The notes under the pieces: generated by a model
What the model was told of the DNA's origin: nothing
Seen by the model: the letters and a program-made list of their open reading frames with translations, nothing else
Databases searched by the model: none
Translations under genes and position numbers: made by a program
Source: Microvirga alba
GTDB taxonomy: Bacteria; Pseudomonadota; Alphaproteobacteria; Rhizobiales; Beijerinckiaceae
Direction: 5' to 3'
Assembly (NCBI RefSeq): GCF_015694465.1
Contig: NZ_JADQDO010000003.1
Location: 278,147-342,146, forward strand
Length of the DNA stretch: 64,000 nucleotides
Shown here: positions 9,265 to 20,672 of the stretch, in pieces
Position numbering within the stretch: position 1 is the first letter of the stretch
How the letters are laid out: each line of letters begins with the position of its first letter

Positions 9265-10608
9265 TCAGAGACCGAACGGATATGTTTCCGGCATCCCCTC
9301 GCTATGGGCGTGCGACAGCGGCGTCACGGCCTTCGTCTTGTCGAACCAGACGAACGCGTCGAACTGCTCAGCGAGGATCGCCTCGAAATAATGGCTGTAA
9401 AGCTCACTTTCGGGCCGATAGATCACGCCGATGGCCCGTTCCAGGCGCGGGCGGGATAGAGCGTCGATCAGTTCGTTCTGCCCGTTTTCCCGCCAATCGG
9501 TCAGAAAACGGCCAAGCCCCGCATCCCGGAAAAGCCGCTCGTGGCTGTCCGACCGCGCGGGCCGCACGTCCTTGACCTCCATAGGCGCATCCCAATCGCT
9601 CGCGGCAGCAACCGTCCCGCGATCCGTGCCGAAGCCGATGAGCACCGCCTTGTCGCGGTAGGACGTACGGCAAAGCCCGCCGATATTGAACTCGCCCTGC
9701 CAGCCCATCGCGGTGGCTGACGCGTCGCCGATGTGGGAATTATGCGCCCAGATGACCGCCCTGGCCCCTTCCCGCCTGGCCAGCAGGCTCTCGAGGGTCT
9801 CGAACATGTGCCGGTCGCGCAGGTTCCAGGATTCCGTCGCGCCCTCATACATGATCCGGTAATAATGCTCTGCCGCGTGGACGATCTTGGCGTTCTGAAT
9901 GGCATCCAGAAACTCGTCGCTGCCGTCGGCCCCCAGATAATCGAGCCGGTGGTCCAGCATGGTCTGAAGCTGGGCGAGCAGCGCCCGGTCGCAGGGTCGC
10001 TTCTGGCCGGTCAGAACGGCCTTTCCGTAGCGTGCAGGGTCGGACTGCCAGGGGCTGAGGCAACCAAAGCGCGCCCTCGCCTCCTCGGCGGCTTGTCGAT
10101 CGACCCTGTCGAGATAGTCGAGTACCGCACGGATCGATGTGTTCAGGCTGTAGATATCGAGGCCCCGGAACTCGACCTGGGCGGCTGCCGGACGGTCCTT
10201 GTTGTAGGCCCGCATCCAGTTGACGAAATCGGCCACCTCCCCATTGCGCCACATCCAGGTGGGAAAGCGCTCGAACGCCACGTCCTCACCCCGGGGAACG
10301 GGTTTATGCCGCACATAAGCGTCGATCCGCGCCGCGTCCGGCCAATCGGCCTCGACGGCGACGACGGTGAAGCCATGCTCTTCGATCAGCCGCCGCGTGA
10401 TCGCCGCGCGGGCGCGATAAAACTCCGACGTGCCATGCGTCGCCTCGCCGAGAAGCACCACATGGGCATCGGCGAAGCGGTCGAACATTGCGCCGAAAGC
10501 CTGACCATCCGAGAGAGGCGGAAGCGGTTCGCCCTGATCGCGCAGGGTGCCAACCGCCTCCTTGATGGCCGCTTCGCTCTCACTCCGCTGCCAGCGCAAC
10601 CAGGCCAT
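9265..10608 (-). CDS. Erythromycin esterase-like protein
   Basis: About 447 residues. Family motifs: VLLGEATHGTSEFYRARAAITRRLIEEHGFTVVAVEADWPDA near residues 50-90 with the Glu/His pair, FPTWMWRN, FRGLDIYSL, and AVIWAHNSHIGDASATAMGW. The family includes plasmid EreA/EreB macrolide esterases, but most chromosomal members in Rhizobiales have unknown substrates and need not confer resistance. I place the start at ATG 10608 (MAWLRWQRSE), since the reading frame further upstream overlaps the neighbouring SDR. Confidence 0.85.
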   Translation of the reverse strand: MAWLRWQRSESEAAIKEAVGTLRDQGEPLPPLSDGQAFGAMFDRFADAHVVLLGEATHGTSEFYRARAAITRRLIEEHGFTVVAVEADWPDAARIDAYVRHKPVPRGEDVAFERFPTWMWRNGEVADFVNWMRAYNKDRPAAAQVEFRGLDIYSLNTSIRAVLDYLDRVDRQAAEEARARFGCLSPWQSDPARYGKAVLTGQKRPCDRALLAQLQTMLDHRLDYLGADGSDEFLDAIQNAKIVHAAEHYYRIMYEGATESWNLRDRHMFETLESLLARREGARAVIWAHNSHIGDASATAMGWQGEFNIGGLCRTSYRDKAVLIGFGTDRGTVAAASDWDAPMEVKDVRPARSDSHERLFRDAGLGRFLTDWRENGQNELIDALSRPRLERAIGVIYRPESELYSHYFEAILAEQFDAFVWFDKTKAVTPLSHAHSEGMPETYPFGL

Positions 10609-10672
10609 GGCCGCCACTCCCGAGGCTGAAGCAAAACCTACTAACGGCTGCCCCGGTTGCGCTGTTCCGAGT

Positions 10673-11371
10673 TTACAACCCGCGAACGAGCCCGCCGTCG
10701 ACCATGATGTTCTGGCCGGTGATGTAGCCCGCATCGTCCGAGAGCAGGAACGCCGTGGTCTTCGCCACCTCGGCCATGGTGCCATAGCGCCCCATCGGAA
10801 TGCGGGCCATGCGGTCGGATTTTTCCGGCAGGCTGTCAATGAAGCCCGGCAGGAGATTGTTCATGCGGATGCCTGCTTTGGCATAGCGGTCCGCGTAGAG
10901 CTTCGCGAAGGAGGCGAGCGCCGTGCGCAACGCCGCCGAAACCGGAAAGTCCGGATCGGGCTCGAAGGCGGCAAAGCTCGAGATGTTGACGAGGGCCCCC
11001 TTCCCCGCCTTCTCCATGACCGGGGTCACGAGGCGGGCCATGCGCACCACGTTCATAAGCACGACGTCGAGCCCCTTGTGCCAATCCTCATCGGGGATGG
11101 CGAGAAGATCACCCTTCGGCGGATGGCCGGTATGGTTCACAACCGCGTCGACGCGGCCATAGCGGTCGAGCGTCGTTTTGACGAGCCGCTCCAGATCGGC
11201 CGGTTCCGTCACGGACCCTTGCACGGCGAGAGCCTCCGTCTCGCGGGCGATGGCTTGCAGATTATCCGAGCGCGCAAGCAGTGCGAGACGATAACCGCGT
11301 GCGTGCAGCTCTTTTGCAATGGCCGCGCCCATTCCCTGGCTGGCGGCGGTGACGATGGCGACAGGACTCAT
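10673..11371 (-). CDS. SDR-like protein with altered active site
   Basis: 232 residues with an SDR fold: VTAASQGMGAAIA nucleotide loop, VVNHTGHP in place of NNAG, NISSFAAFEP (Ser131/132), PGFIDS and a C-terminal GYITGQNIMVDGGLVRGL. Where classical SDRs have YxxxK this protein has V144-S-A-A-L148 followed by Arg149, so both catalytic Tyr and Lys are absent. It may bind NAD(P) without classical chemistry, or use another residue set as some divergent SDRs do. It lies upstream of the erythromycin-esterase-like gene by 64 bp on the same strand. Confidence 0.85.
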   Translation of the reverse strand: MSPVAIVTAASQGMGAAIAKELHARGYRLALLARSDNLQAIARETEALAVQGSVTEPADLERLVKTTLDRYGRVDAVVNHTGHPPKGDLLAIPDEDWHKGLDVVLMNVVRMARLVTPVMEKAGKGALVNISSFAAFEPDPDFPVSAALRTALASFAKLYADRYAKAGIRMNNLLPGFIDSLPEKSDRMARIPMGRYGTMAEVAKTTAFLLSDDAGYITGQNIMVDGGLVRGL

Positions 11372-11434
11372 GAAAACATTCCCTCAGCGATCCGTCGAAG
11401 GGGCCACAGATAGCCGAAGACTTCAAGGCCGCGT

Positions 11435-13378
11435 TCATGCCTCGGGCGACTTGGGGGACCCGTTGAGGGTCGTAAGCGCCGCAGCCTTCACCACATCCGG
11501 GTTATCCACCCCCGGCGGCATCTGAACGACCACCTGCGGCCGGGCGAAATCGACGCCCTCACGGGCAAAGGCATCGCGGATGCGGTGGAAGACCTCCCGT
11601 CGCAGTGCGAATTGCTCACCCGGCTTGGAGGTGAACTTCACGCCCACCACGAGCCCGTATTGCTCCATGCGTCGCACGCCCTGGAACTTCAGCGGCTGGA
11701 GCAGATGGGGCATGAGTTCGGGATCGCTGTTCAGCTCCGCCGCGATCTGTTTCACGATCTTTTTCGCTTTAACGAGATCCGTGTCGAAGGCGATCGTGAA
11801 CTCGATCTTCACGATGGTGTAGTCGCGGCTGTGATTGACGATCTGCCGGATCTCGCCGAACGGCACCGTATAGAGCGGGCCGCGCGGATGGCGCAGGCGC
11901 AACGAGCGGATCGACATCTTCTCGACATTGCCTTTCGCGTTGCCAATCTCGATGAACTCGCCGAGGCGGAAGGCGTCGTCCGCCAGGAAAAACAAACCGG
12001 AAATCACGTCCTTCACCAAGGTCTGCGATCCGAAGCCGATGGCAATGCCGAGAACACCGGCACCCGCCAGCATGGGGCCGATATTCACGCCGAGCGAGGC
12101 GAGGATCACCATGCCCGTTACGACGGCGATGAAGATCCCCGTCGCGGCGCGCAAGAGCGGCAGAAAGGTCTCGATGCGGGTCGAGGTCCTGGTGTGCCCC
12201 GGCTCCTCGGCGTGCTCCCCCTCACCATGCGCAGGCGGGCTATAGGAATCCAACGCCGTGCGCGCGAGTTCCCACAACATCAGGGCGAGCGCGCAGGCGA
12301 CACCGGTATCGATCAACGCCCGCACAACAGGTTGCCCGATCCTGTCCGAGGCAAGGGTCAACGGATTGATGCCCCAGATGACGGCCAAGCCCAGCCAATA
12401 CGCCGCGAAAACGGCAAGGCGCGCGCAGCGCCTGAGCGCCTGCCGCCAAGGCCGCGTTTCATCGGCAGCGACGTCTGGTTTCACGAACAGGAAGACCAGC
12501 ACGACACCCAGCAGGAGAACGCTTCCAGCTCCTTTGACGAAGGCGAAACCGCCCTGATTGACGGAAGAAACCAAGGTCATGATGGCGGTCAGCCCCAGCA
12601 TGAAATTGGAAACGCCATACCAATGGGGGCGAATGTATTGGACGATAATATCGCCCTTCTCGTGCGGCAACTCCCAATCGAGGGGCAAGGTATCCCGAAA
12701 AGCCTTCAGCACCGCGAACCCCGTGCCGATGAACACGAGCCACAGGATCGTCGCGAGCGCCAGCCGCGCCTCCGGCTCGACGCCGGCAATCCGCATCAGG
12801 CCCAGGCCAATATAGCTGAAGACCAGGATACCGAGGCAGAGCTGGATCCGTTGCAGGGGCCGGCGGGCGATTTCGGCGGCTGCGGGCTTGATGAAGGTCC
12901 GCAAGAAGGCGCCCACGATGTGAACGACGCTCCAGGCCAGGGCGATGGAAAGCGCGGTCGAGCGGATGGGAGATCCTTTGAACGCGAAGAAGACCAAGGA
13001 CGGCAGAGGAATCAGAAGGCTCAGAAGGAAGGTTCCGCCGCGACCCGGCCCGACTTTCTGCGGATTGCGTGAGCGCCAGAAGCGCCTTGCGAGCTGCTCA
13101 AGCACATAGCCCGCCAGGATCGCGGCCGTAACCGTCAGCAGAAGGAGCAGCATGGCGCGGAGCGGAGGACGGTCATCGACGATCCACTGGATCGTCCGTC
13201 TAAGGGCATCCGGAAGGCGATCGAACCCCCGTCCGACCGTCTCGGCATGGACCGCGATTTTCTCCGCCGCCTCTTCCGACGCGCCGACGAGGGCCGATGC
13301 ATCTTCCTGCGCAGACGCCGCCCCGCTCCCTGCGAGGAAAACGCCGATACCAATTGCACCCGAACCGAACCGCGTCAT
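11435..13378 (-). CDS. MscS-family mechanosensitive ion channel
   Basis: About 647 residues. The N-terminus MTRFGSGAIGIGVFLAGSGAASAQ is a likely signal peptide, which is why I choose ATG 13378 over the one 33 bp upstream. A large region with about ten hydrophobic segments follows, then the MscS core: pore helix MLAGAGVLGIAIGFGSQTLVKDVISGLFFLADD, beta domain EFIEIGNAKGNVEKMSIRSLRLRHPRGPLYTVPFGEI, and the C-terminal alpha/beta domain ending with acidic PEA. It is of the long MscK/YbiO/DUF3772-like size rather than small MscS. Role: release of solutes on hypo-osmotic shock. Confidence 0.92.
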   Translation of the reverse strand: MTRFGSGAIGIGVFLAGSGAASAQEDASALVGASEEAAEKIAVHAETVGRGFDRLPDALRRTIQWIVDDRPPLRAMLLLLLTVTAAILAGYVLEQLARRFWRSRNPQKVGPGRGGTFLLSLLIPLPSLVFFAFKGSPIRSTALSIALAWSVVHIVGAFLRTFIKPAAAEIARRPLQRIQLCLGILVFSYIGLGLMRIAGVEPEARLALATILWLVFIGTGFAVLKAFRDTLPLDWELPHEKGDIIVQYIRPHWYGVSNFMLGLTAIMTLVSSVNQGGFAFVKGAGSVLLLGVVLVFLFVKPDVAADETRPWRQALRRCARLAVFAAYWLGLAVIWGINPLTLASDRIGQPVVRALIDTGVACALALMLWELARTALDSYSPPAHGEGEHAEEPGHTRTSTRIETFLPLLRAATGIFIAVVTGMVILASLGVNIGPMLAGAGVLGIAIGFGSQTLVKDVISGLFFLADDAFRLGEFIEIGNAKGNVEKMSIRSLRLRHPRGPLYTVPFGEIRQIVNHSRDYTIVKIEFTIAFDTDLVKAKKIVKQIAAELNSDPELMPHLLQPLKFQGVRRMEQYGLVVGVKFTSKPGEQFALRREVFHRIRDAFAREGVDFARPQVVVQMPPGVDNPDVVKAAALTTLNGSPKSPEA

Positions 13379-13494
13379 CGCCTGACACCTCGCTTCATAG
13401 CCGCCGGGCATACGAGACGTTCCGGCGTTTTTCTATGAGATACGATTAGATAGGGTGCCGCGACGGCATTGACAGAAACAATGCCTAGAAGGAT

Positions 13495-15243
13495 TTAGGC
13501 CACCGCCGCCATCATCTCCGCCAGGGCTTCCTCGGCGGCGAGAACCGTCGTCATCTGGACTGTATGGGCGAAGCGGTAGGGCTCGCCATAGATCGTCTCG
13601 TCAGGGAACTCGGTGATGAGGGTCAGCGGGGTCGGATGACGCTCCTCCGCCGTCAGCAGGCAAGGCACGCCGTTGATGATCTCATAGGGAGTGCCCCCGG
13701 TGTGGATCGAACAGATCTCGATCTGACGACGATTGAACTCCACGAGCCCCGGAACGGCCGAAAGGCGCTTTGTCACCGCCTCGACCAAATCCCTCGCGCG
13801 CTCGGTCCATGAAGGGTGGTGGCGCAGGATCAGGAAGAAGCCCTTCGGGATCGTCCAAAGCTCGAAGCCGCGCGGCAGGTAGCCGGTAAAGGGCCGGGTC
13901 CATTCATGGGCCGGGTAACCGTGCAGATTGACGTGCAGTTGCGCGCCCGACATCTCCAGCGCCTTGAGGCGTGCGCCGACTTCGTAGGTCGGGTTGCCGC
14001 GATCGTATTCCACGTCGCTGCCGAGCGAGGTGTAGCGCGCCGCGTGGTGCATGTGGCGCGGATTACCCTCGCAGAGACGTCCATGGAGGGCGTATCCATC
14101 CGGGTTCTCGACCGGGATCAGGGCGATATTCGCGTCCGGATCGGCGAGGAGTTGGCGCACCGCACGAAGCGCGCCGACAGGGGCCGAGGTCTCGTTGGCA
14201 TGCTGCCCCGCCGACACGAGAACCGCAGGCCGGGAGCCAGGGCGGTAGAGGCCGCGCACCGGACGTCCCTCACGAGAGCGGCCCTCGAAGGTCTCACCCG
14301 GCAACGCGGCGAGTTCCCGATGAAGCTGGGCCAGGCTTGGCGCAGCATCGGCCTTCGCGAGCACCTGTTCGGGTCGAACCGGATCCTTCGGGACACCGAA
14401 GGAGCGCAAGGCCACGCGCACATGCGCATCGCCCTCACCGGCACGGATGTCGGGCACGATCTGGCCCGGCTGCACGCTGCGGTCCTCGGGCGGCCGGCCG
14501 GACTTGCGCTTGAAGAATTCGAGGAGCGAGAAATAGAAATCCTCGTGCAGCGCCTCGCGCGTGCTCATGACCTCGTCGCCATAAGGCAGAGCGCGCTCGA
14601 TGCCCGCCATGGTCACGTCGATGGCAAGCGTTTCCGCATAAGGCTCTTCCGTCGGCCATTCGTGGGCCTCGATGGCCGCCATGACATTCTGAAAGACGAG
14701 CTCGGCATCCGTCTCAAGATCCTCGTCGATCTCCGGCGCGTCATCGGGACGGTGCGTGATCCGCAGCCAACCGGTGGGCGTCAGGTCGATCTCGTCGAGA
14801 TGGTTCTCGCGCAGGCGGTTCGGCGCGAACACCTCGTGCTCGGCAACGCGTCCGTCGCGATATTCCGCTTTCACCCGATAGGTCAGATCTGCCTCGCCGG
14901 CCTCGAACTGCGTCTCGACGCCATCGAGCAGAGCCGCCAGCGGATAGGCTTCGGAGAGGAAGCGCAAGCGAGCAGCTTCTTCGTGCACGGGAAAGCGCAG
15001 GGTAACGCGCTTCAGGTCGCTGGTGTCGATCTCTTCGAGGAAGGCATGGATCATGGGCTTGTAGGCGCTGCGCAGATGCGCCTCGACGCCAACCTTCGCG
15101 AACGTATTTTCCGCGTCGCGCCGGGCCGCCTCATCCTCGAACAGCCACGCCTCCAGGCGCGCGCCGCGATGCTCGGGCTTGGCCCAATCGCGCAGGAGCG
15201 CATCGAGGGTGCGCGGAACGCGCGTGTCCAGCAAAATGATCAT
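13495..15243 (-). CDS. M14-family zinc carboxypeptidase in peptide-uptake operon
   Basis: 582 residues. The C-terminal part is an M14 carboxypeptidase domain: VSAGQHANE with zinc ligands His348 and Glu351, PVENPDGYALHGR, and a later His in HVNLHGYPAHEW. The first about 320 residues are an acidic N-terminal region I do not recognise, with no signal peptide, so it is probably cytosolic and acts on imported peptides. Its ATG overlaps the dppC stop (ATGA at 15240-15243), placing it at the 3' end of the peptide ABC operon. Catalytic class is confident; true substrate unknown. Confidence 0.87.
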   Translation of the reverse strand: MIILLDTRVPRTLDALLRDWAKPEHRGARLEAWLFEDEAARRDAENTFAKVGVEAHLRSAYKPMIHAFLEEIDTSDLKRVTLRFPVHEEAARLRFLSEAYPLAALLDGVETQFEAGEADLTYRVKAEYRDGRVAEHEVFAPNRLRENHLDEIDLTPTGWLRITHRPDDAPEIDEDLETDAELVFQNVMAAIEAHEWPTEEPYAETLAIDVTMAGIERALPYGDEVMSTREALHEDFYFSLLEFFKRKSGRPPEDRSVQPGQIVPDIRAGEGDAHVRVALRSFGVPKDPVRPEQVLAKADAAPSLAQLHRELAALPGETFEGRSREGRPVRGLYRPGSRPAVLVSAGQHANETSAPVGALRAVRQLLADPDANIALIPVENPDGYALHGRLCEGNPRHMHHAARYTSLGSDVEYDRGNPTYEVGARLKALEMSGAQLHVNLHGYPAHEWTRPFTGYLPRGFELWTIPKGFFLILRHHPSWTERARDLVEAVTKRLSAVPGLVEFNRRQIEICSIHTGGTPYEIINGVPCLLTAEERHPTPLTLITEFPDETIYGEPYRFAHTVQMTTVLAAEEALAEMMAAVA

Positions 15244-16097
15244 TTTCCAGTCTGTCCCGTCGGATCCAACAAATCACGCAGCCAATCGCCCAGCAGGTTG
15301 AGGCCGAGCACGGTGAACATGATGGCGAGGCCAGGAAAGACGCTGACCCACCAAGCCGTCTGCAGATAGGTTCGCCCATCGGCGAGCATGCCGCCCCAGC
15401 TCGGGATCAACGGATCGACGCCAAGCCCGATGAAGGTCAGGCTGCTTTCGAGCAAAATATTGTTCGCCACATTGAGCGTCATCAGAATGACGATGGGGCC
15501 GAGCACGTTGGGCAGAATATGCGTGAAGATGATGCGACCGTTCCCCACGCCGATGGCGCGGGCGGATTGAATGAACTCCCGCTCGCGCAGGGCCAGAACG
15601 GAGCCGCGCACAAGGCGCGCATATTGCACCCATTGCGCGACGATCATGAAGAAGATCACCTTGTCGACGCCTGTGCCGAGGATGGCGAGGAACATGATGG
15701 CGACGAGGATGAACGGCAGCGCGAGCTGAATATCGGCAAAACGCATCAGCAGGATTTCAGCGATGCCGCGATAATATCCCGCGGCGAGGCCGACCAGCGT
15801 GCCGATCGTCATTGCGCCCAGCATCGAGAGCAGGCCGACGGTCAGCGAAATCTTGCCGCCTACGACGACGCGCGCCAGCATATCCCGCCCGAGCGGATCG
15901 GTGCCGAGGATATGAGCTGCTTTCTGGAATGGCGGTACGAGACGCGCCATCAGGTCCATGCTCTCGCCGCCATCCGGGAACAGAAACGGCGACAACAGAA
16001 CGGCAAGGCTCATGCCGCCTGCAAAGAGAATGCCGAGGGTGAATTCGAGCGACCGGAAATGCCGCCGGCCTGAAGATACAGCTTGAGCCGCCGCCAT
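15240..16097 (-). CDS. Peptide ABC transporter permease, DppC type
   Basis: 285 residues from MAAAQAVSSGRRHF. It has an N-terminal membrane segment (FTLGILFAGGMSLAVLLSPFLF), the OppC-like HILGTDPLGRDMLARVVVGGKISL, and the inner-membrane EAA loop region ARAIGVGNGRIIFTHILPNVLGPI. It pairs with the DppB permease 5 bp upstream. The chosen ATG follows the dppB stop; upstream frame extension would overlap dppB. Confidence 0.93.
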   Translation of the reverse strand: MAAAQAVSSGRRHFRSLEFTLGILFAGGMSLAVLLSPFLFPDGGESMDLMARLVPPFQKAAHILGTDPLGRDMLARVVVGGKISLTVGLLSMLGAMTIGTLVGLAAGYYRGIAEILLMRFADIQLALPFILVAIMFLAILGTGVDKVIFFMIVAQWVQYARLVRGSVLALREREFIQSARAIGVGNGRIIFTHILPNVLGPIVILMTLNVANNILLESSLTFIGLGVDPLIPSWGGMLADGRTYLQTAWWVSVFPGLAIMFTVLGLNLLGDWLRDLLDPTGQTGK

Positions 16098-16102
16098 AAG
16101 CC

Positions 16103-17026
16103 TCACTCCGTCCGGATGCGGGGATCGACGAGCCCATAGGCGATATCGACCGCGATGTTGATGAAGACGATGAAAAGCGCCAGCACCGTTATGGAGCCTT
16201 GAAGCACAGGGTAGTCGCGCGCCGAAATGGCGTCGAAGGCCAGCGTGCCCATGCCGGGCCAGTTGAACACCCGTTCCACGATGACAATGCTGCCGATCAG
16301 GCCGCCGAACTGGAGGCCGATATAGGTCACGAGCGGAATGGCGGAATTGCGCAGCGCATGCTTGTAGAGCACCACCCAATCCTTCAGGCCTTTCGAGCGG
16401 GCCACCATGATGTATTGCTGCGAGAGCGTTTCCAGCATCGAGGTGCGCACGAGCCTGACATTCGTCGCGGTCAGGATAATCGCCATGGTGAGCGCGGGCA
16501 TCACGAAGCTCTGCGGTCCCTCCATGCCGCTGGGCGGCAGAAGGCCGAGGGTGATGGAGAAGAACAGCACCATCATGATCGCAAGCCAGAAATTCGGGAA
16601 TGACAGGCCGACAAGCGACAGGATGCGGATGAGCTGATCCGGCCAGCGTCCGCGCTTCACCGCCGCGTAGACGCCGAGCGGAACCGAAATAGCAATCGAT
16701 GTCAGAAGCGACGCGAAGGCGAGAAGCAGCGTCGCGGGGAGCGCCTGGCCGATGAGTTTCGCCACGGGCGTTCCGCCCATGAAGCTGCGCCCGAAATCGC
16801 CCACCAGAATGCCCTGGAGGAAGCTGAAATACTGGGCGAAGAACGACCGCTCGAGGCCGAGCGCCTTGCGGATATTCTGCAGATCCTGCTCGGTGACGCC
16901 ACCAGCGCCACCGGTCAGCATGATTGCAGGATCGCCCGACAACCTGACCGCGAAAGAGACGATCAGGGTGACAGCCAGGACCACGAAGACGGCCTGAAAC
17001 AGCCGCTTGAGGATGAAACCCGCCAT
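16103..17026 (-). CDS. Peptide ABC transporter permease, DppB type
   Basis: 307 residues, full length. N-terminal MAGFILKRLFQAVFVVLAVTLIVSFAVRLSGDPA is the typical first membrane span of OppB/DppB. Further motifs: SIPLGVYAAVKRGRWPDQLIRILSLVGLSFPNFWLAI, and the EAA-loop-like RTSMLETLSQQYIMVARSKGLKDWVVLYKHALRNSAIPLVTYIGLQFGGL. It lies between the binding protein and dppC in one minus-strand operon. Confidence 0.94.
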   Translation of the reverse strand: MAGFILKRLFQAVFVVLAVTLIVSFAVRLSGDPAIMLTGGAGGVTEQDLQNIRKALGLERSFFAQYFSFLQGILVGDFGRSFMGGTPVAKLIGQALPATLLLAFASLLTSIAISVPLGVYAAVKRGRWPDQLIRILSLVGLSFPNFWLAIMMVLFFSITLGLLPPSGMEGPQSFVMPALTMAIILTATNVRLVRTSMLETLSQQYIMVARSKGLKDWVVLYKHALRNSAIPLVTYIGLQFGGLIGSIVIVERVFNWPGMGTLAFDAISARDYPVLQGSITVLALFIVFINIAVDIAYGLVDPRIRTE

Positions 17027-17065
17027 TTCGTGATCCTGTTTCTTATTGTTGTTCGATGCGTGCGA

Positions 17066-18592
17066 TCAGTCCACCGACACGTCGGTGAAGCGGAAGCGCA
17101 TATCGGCCGGAGCGACGAAGTTCTTCACGCGCTTGTTCACGCCCAGAATCGTGTTCTGATTGTAGAGCGGGATTTCGAGCGCCTCATCGGCGACGTAGCG
17201 GGAAACCTCCTGCAGGATCTTCTCGCGTTCCTTCACGTCGTAGATCGTGCGCTGCTTCTCCAGAAGCGCATTGAGCTTCGGATCGTTGCCGTAGGGATTC
17301 CACTTCTCGCCGGAATGGTACATCAGGTAGGCGGTGTTGTCGTAGTCGAAGGTCCAGCCGCCCCAGCTATTGTGCCAGGCCTCGCCCGTCTTCCCGTTCG
17401 GGATGATGTCGTTGAGAAGAACCGGCGCCTCATAGGGCTGAACCGAGGGCTTCAGGCCGAGCGCCTGGAAGTAGCCCGCCGCAGCCTGCGCGACTTCGCG
17501 GAACGTCGCGTCGTTACCGCGGAAGTCGATCTTGATGGCAGCGCCCGGCTGGACACCCGCCGCCTGAAGCATCTGCTTGGCCTTGGCGAGGTCGAAAGGC
17601 ACCGGCTTCAGGTTCGGATCGTAGCCGAAGGACAGTTCGGACTGGAAGCTCGCGATGGGCTTCGCGTGGCCGAGCAGCACCGCCTTGATGATCGCCTCAC
17701 GGTCGACCGCCATGTTGAGCGCCTTGCGGACGTTCAGATCCTTGGTGATGCCGTCGCGGGTATTCAGGCGCAGCGCGACGACCGTCGGGCCCGTGATGCT
17801 GACCAGCTGGAGGTTGGACGCCTGCTGCACCGTCGGAGTGAGACCGAACGGAATGAGCGTGGCGATGTCGATGCGGCCCGCCTGCAATTCGGCGATCTGC
17901 GTGTTCGCTTCCGCGATCATGCGGTAGACGACCTTGTCGAGCTTCGGCGCACCGCCCCAATGCTCGGGGAAGGCTTCGAGCGTCAGGTTAACCTTCGGAT
18001 TGTACTCGGCGAACTTGAAGGGACCGGTACCGACGGGATGAGTATTGAAATACTCGTCGCCCTTTTCCTGGATGTATTTCGGCGGCACGATCATCGCGCC
18101 ATATCCGGCGAGCTTGGTGAGAAGCACCGGATCGGGCTGCTTCATCACGAAATCGACCGTGTTGTCGTCGACGATCTCCACGTGATCGATGGAGTTGTAG
18201 TTCGATTGCTGCGGTCCCTTCTTGCCTTCATCGCCGAGCAGGCGATCGAAGGTGAACTTCACCGCCGCCGCATTGAAGGGCTCGCCATTGTGGAACTTCA
18301 CATTCTGGCGCAGCTTGAAACGGATGCGGGCATTGTTGTCGAGAAGTTCCCAGCTCGTGGCGAGGCCGGGTTGCAGCTTCATGTCCGGCCCGCGCGAGGT
18401 CAGGCCGTCATAGATGTTCGTTGCGGCGGACGCCCACGGCACCAGGAAGGTGTCGATCGGGTCCCAGCTGCCGGGATCGATGGTCAGGCCGACGGTCAAA
18501 GTACCGGCGGCTTGCGCGCTCGGAGCCGCCATCGGCGCCGCAAGTGCGGCGGCCGTGAAGCCGAGTGCGGTCAAGAATTTCGAAAACGTCAT
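17066..18592 (-). CDS. Peptide ABC transporter substrate-binding protein
   Basis: 508 residues, SBP family 5 (DppA/OppA). A signal peptide (MTFSKFLTALGFTAAALAAPMAAPSAQA) precedes TLTVGLTIDPGSWDPIDTFLVPWASAATNIYDGLTSRGPD, and family hallmarks follow (NVKFHNGEPFNAAAVKFTFDRLL, NLNVRKALNMAVDREAIIKAVL). Periplasmic capture of short peptides is the likely role, given two downstream peptidases of the same cluster, but nickel or other SBP_bac_5 cargo cannot be excluded. Confidence 0.92.
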   Translation of the reverse strand: MTFSKFLTALGFTAAALAAPMAAPSAQAAGTLTVGLTIDPGSWDPIDTFLVPWASAATNIYDGLTSRGPDMKLQPGLATSWELLDNNARIRFKLRQNVKFHNGEPFNAAAVKFTFDRLLGDEGKKGPQQSNYNSIDHVEIVDDNTVDFVMKQPDPVLLTKLAGYGAMIVPPKYIQEKGDEYFNTHPVGTGPFKFAEYNPKVNLTLEAFPEHWGGAPKLDKVVYRMIAEANTQIAELQAGRIDIATLIPFGLTPTVQQASNLQLVSITGPTVVALRLNTRDGITKDLNVRKALNMAVDREAIIKAVLLGHAKPIASFQSELSFGYDPNLKPVPFDLAKAKQMLQAAGVQPGAAIKIDFRGNDATFREVAQAAAGYFQALGLKPSVQPYEAPVLLNDIIPNGKTGEAWHNSWGGWTFDYDNTAYLMYHSGEKWNPYGNDPKLNALLEKQRTIYDVKEREKILQEVSRYVADEALEIPLYNQNTILGVNKRVKNFVAPADMRFRFTDVSVD

Positions 18593-18616
18593 GTTTTCAG
18601 TCCCCTCTTTTGAGTT

Positions 18617-20536
<1,920 letters not shown>

Positions 20537-20672
20537 AATGTCACAACAGTACCTCTTTAATACCTGTCACAAAACACCGCGACCAGGCTCGCTCGTCAAG
20601 CCCTGATCGCGCTTTGCCGTGACTTACAGGCCGGAATGCTGAGCGGCAATCCAAGTCGGCAGCGACGTTTCG

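Noticed and set aside
9265..10608. Erythromycin-esterase-like gene as an antibiotic resistance gene
   Set aside because: The family match is real, but chromosomal members mostly have unknown substrates; nothing nearby (integron, transposon, plasmid genes) suggests acquired resistance.
11585..13072. 495-codon plus-strand frame opposite the MscS gene
   Set aside because: Repeated Gln/Glu/Arg/Asp composition typical of antisense frames of membrane-protein genes.
17030..18613. 527-codon plus-strand open frame opposite the peptide-binding protein
   Set aside because: Exact antisense of a well-supported SBP gene; no start signal or recognisable domain.
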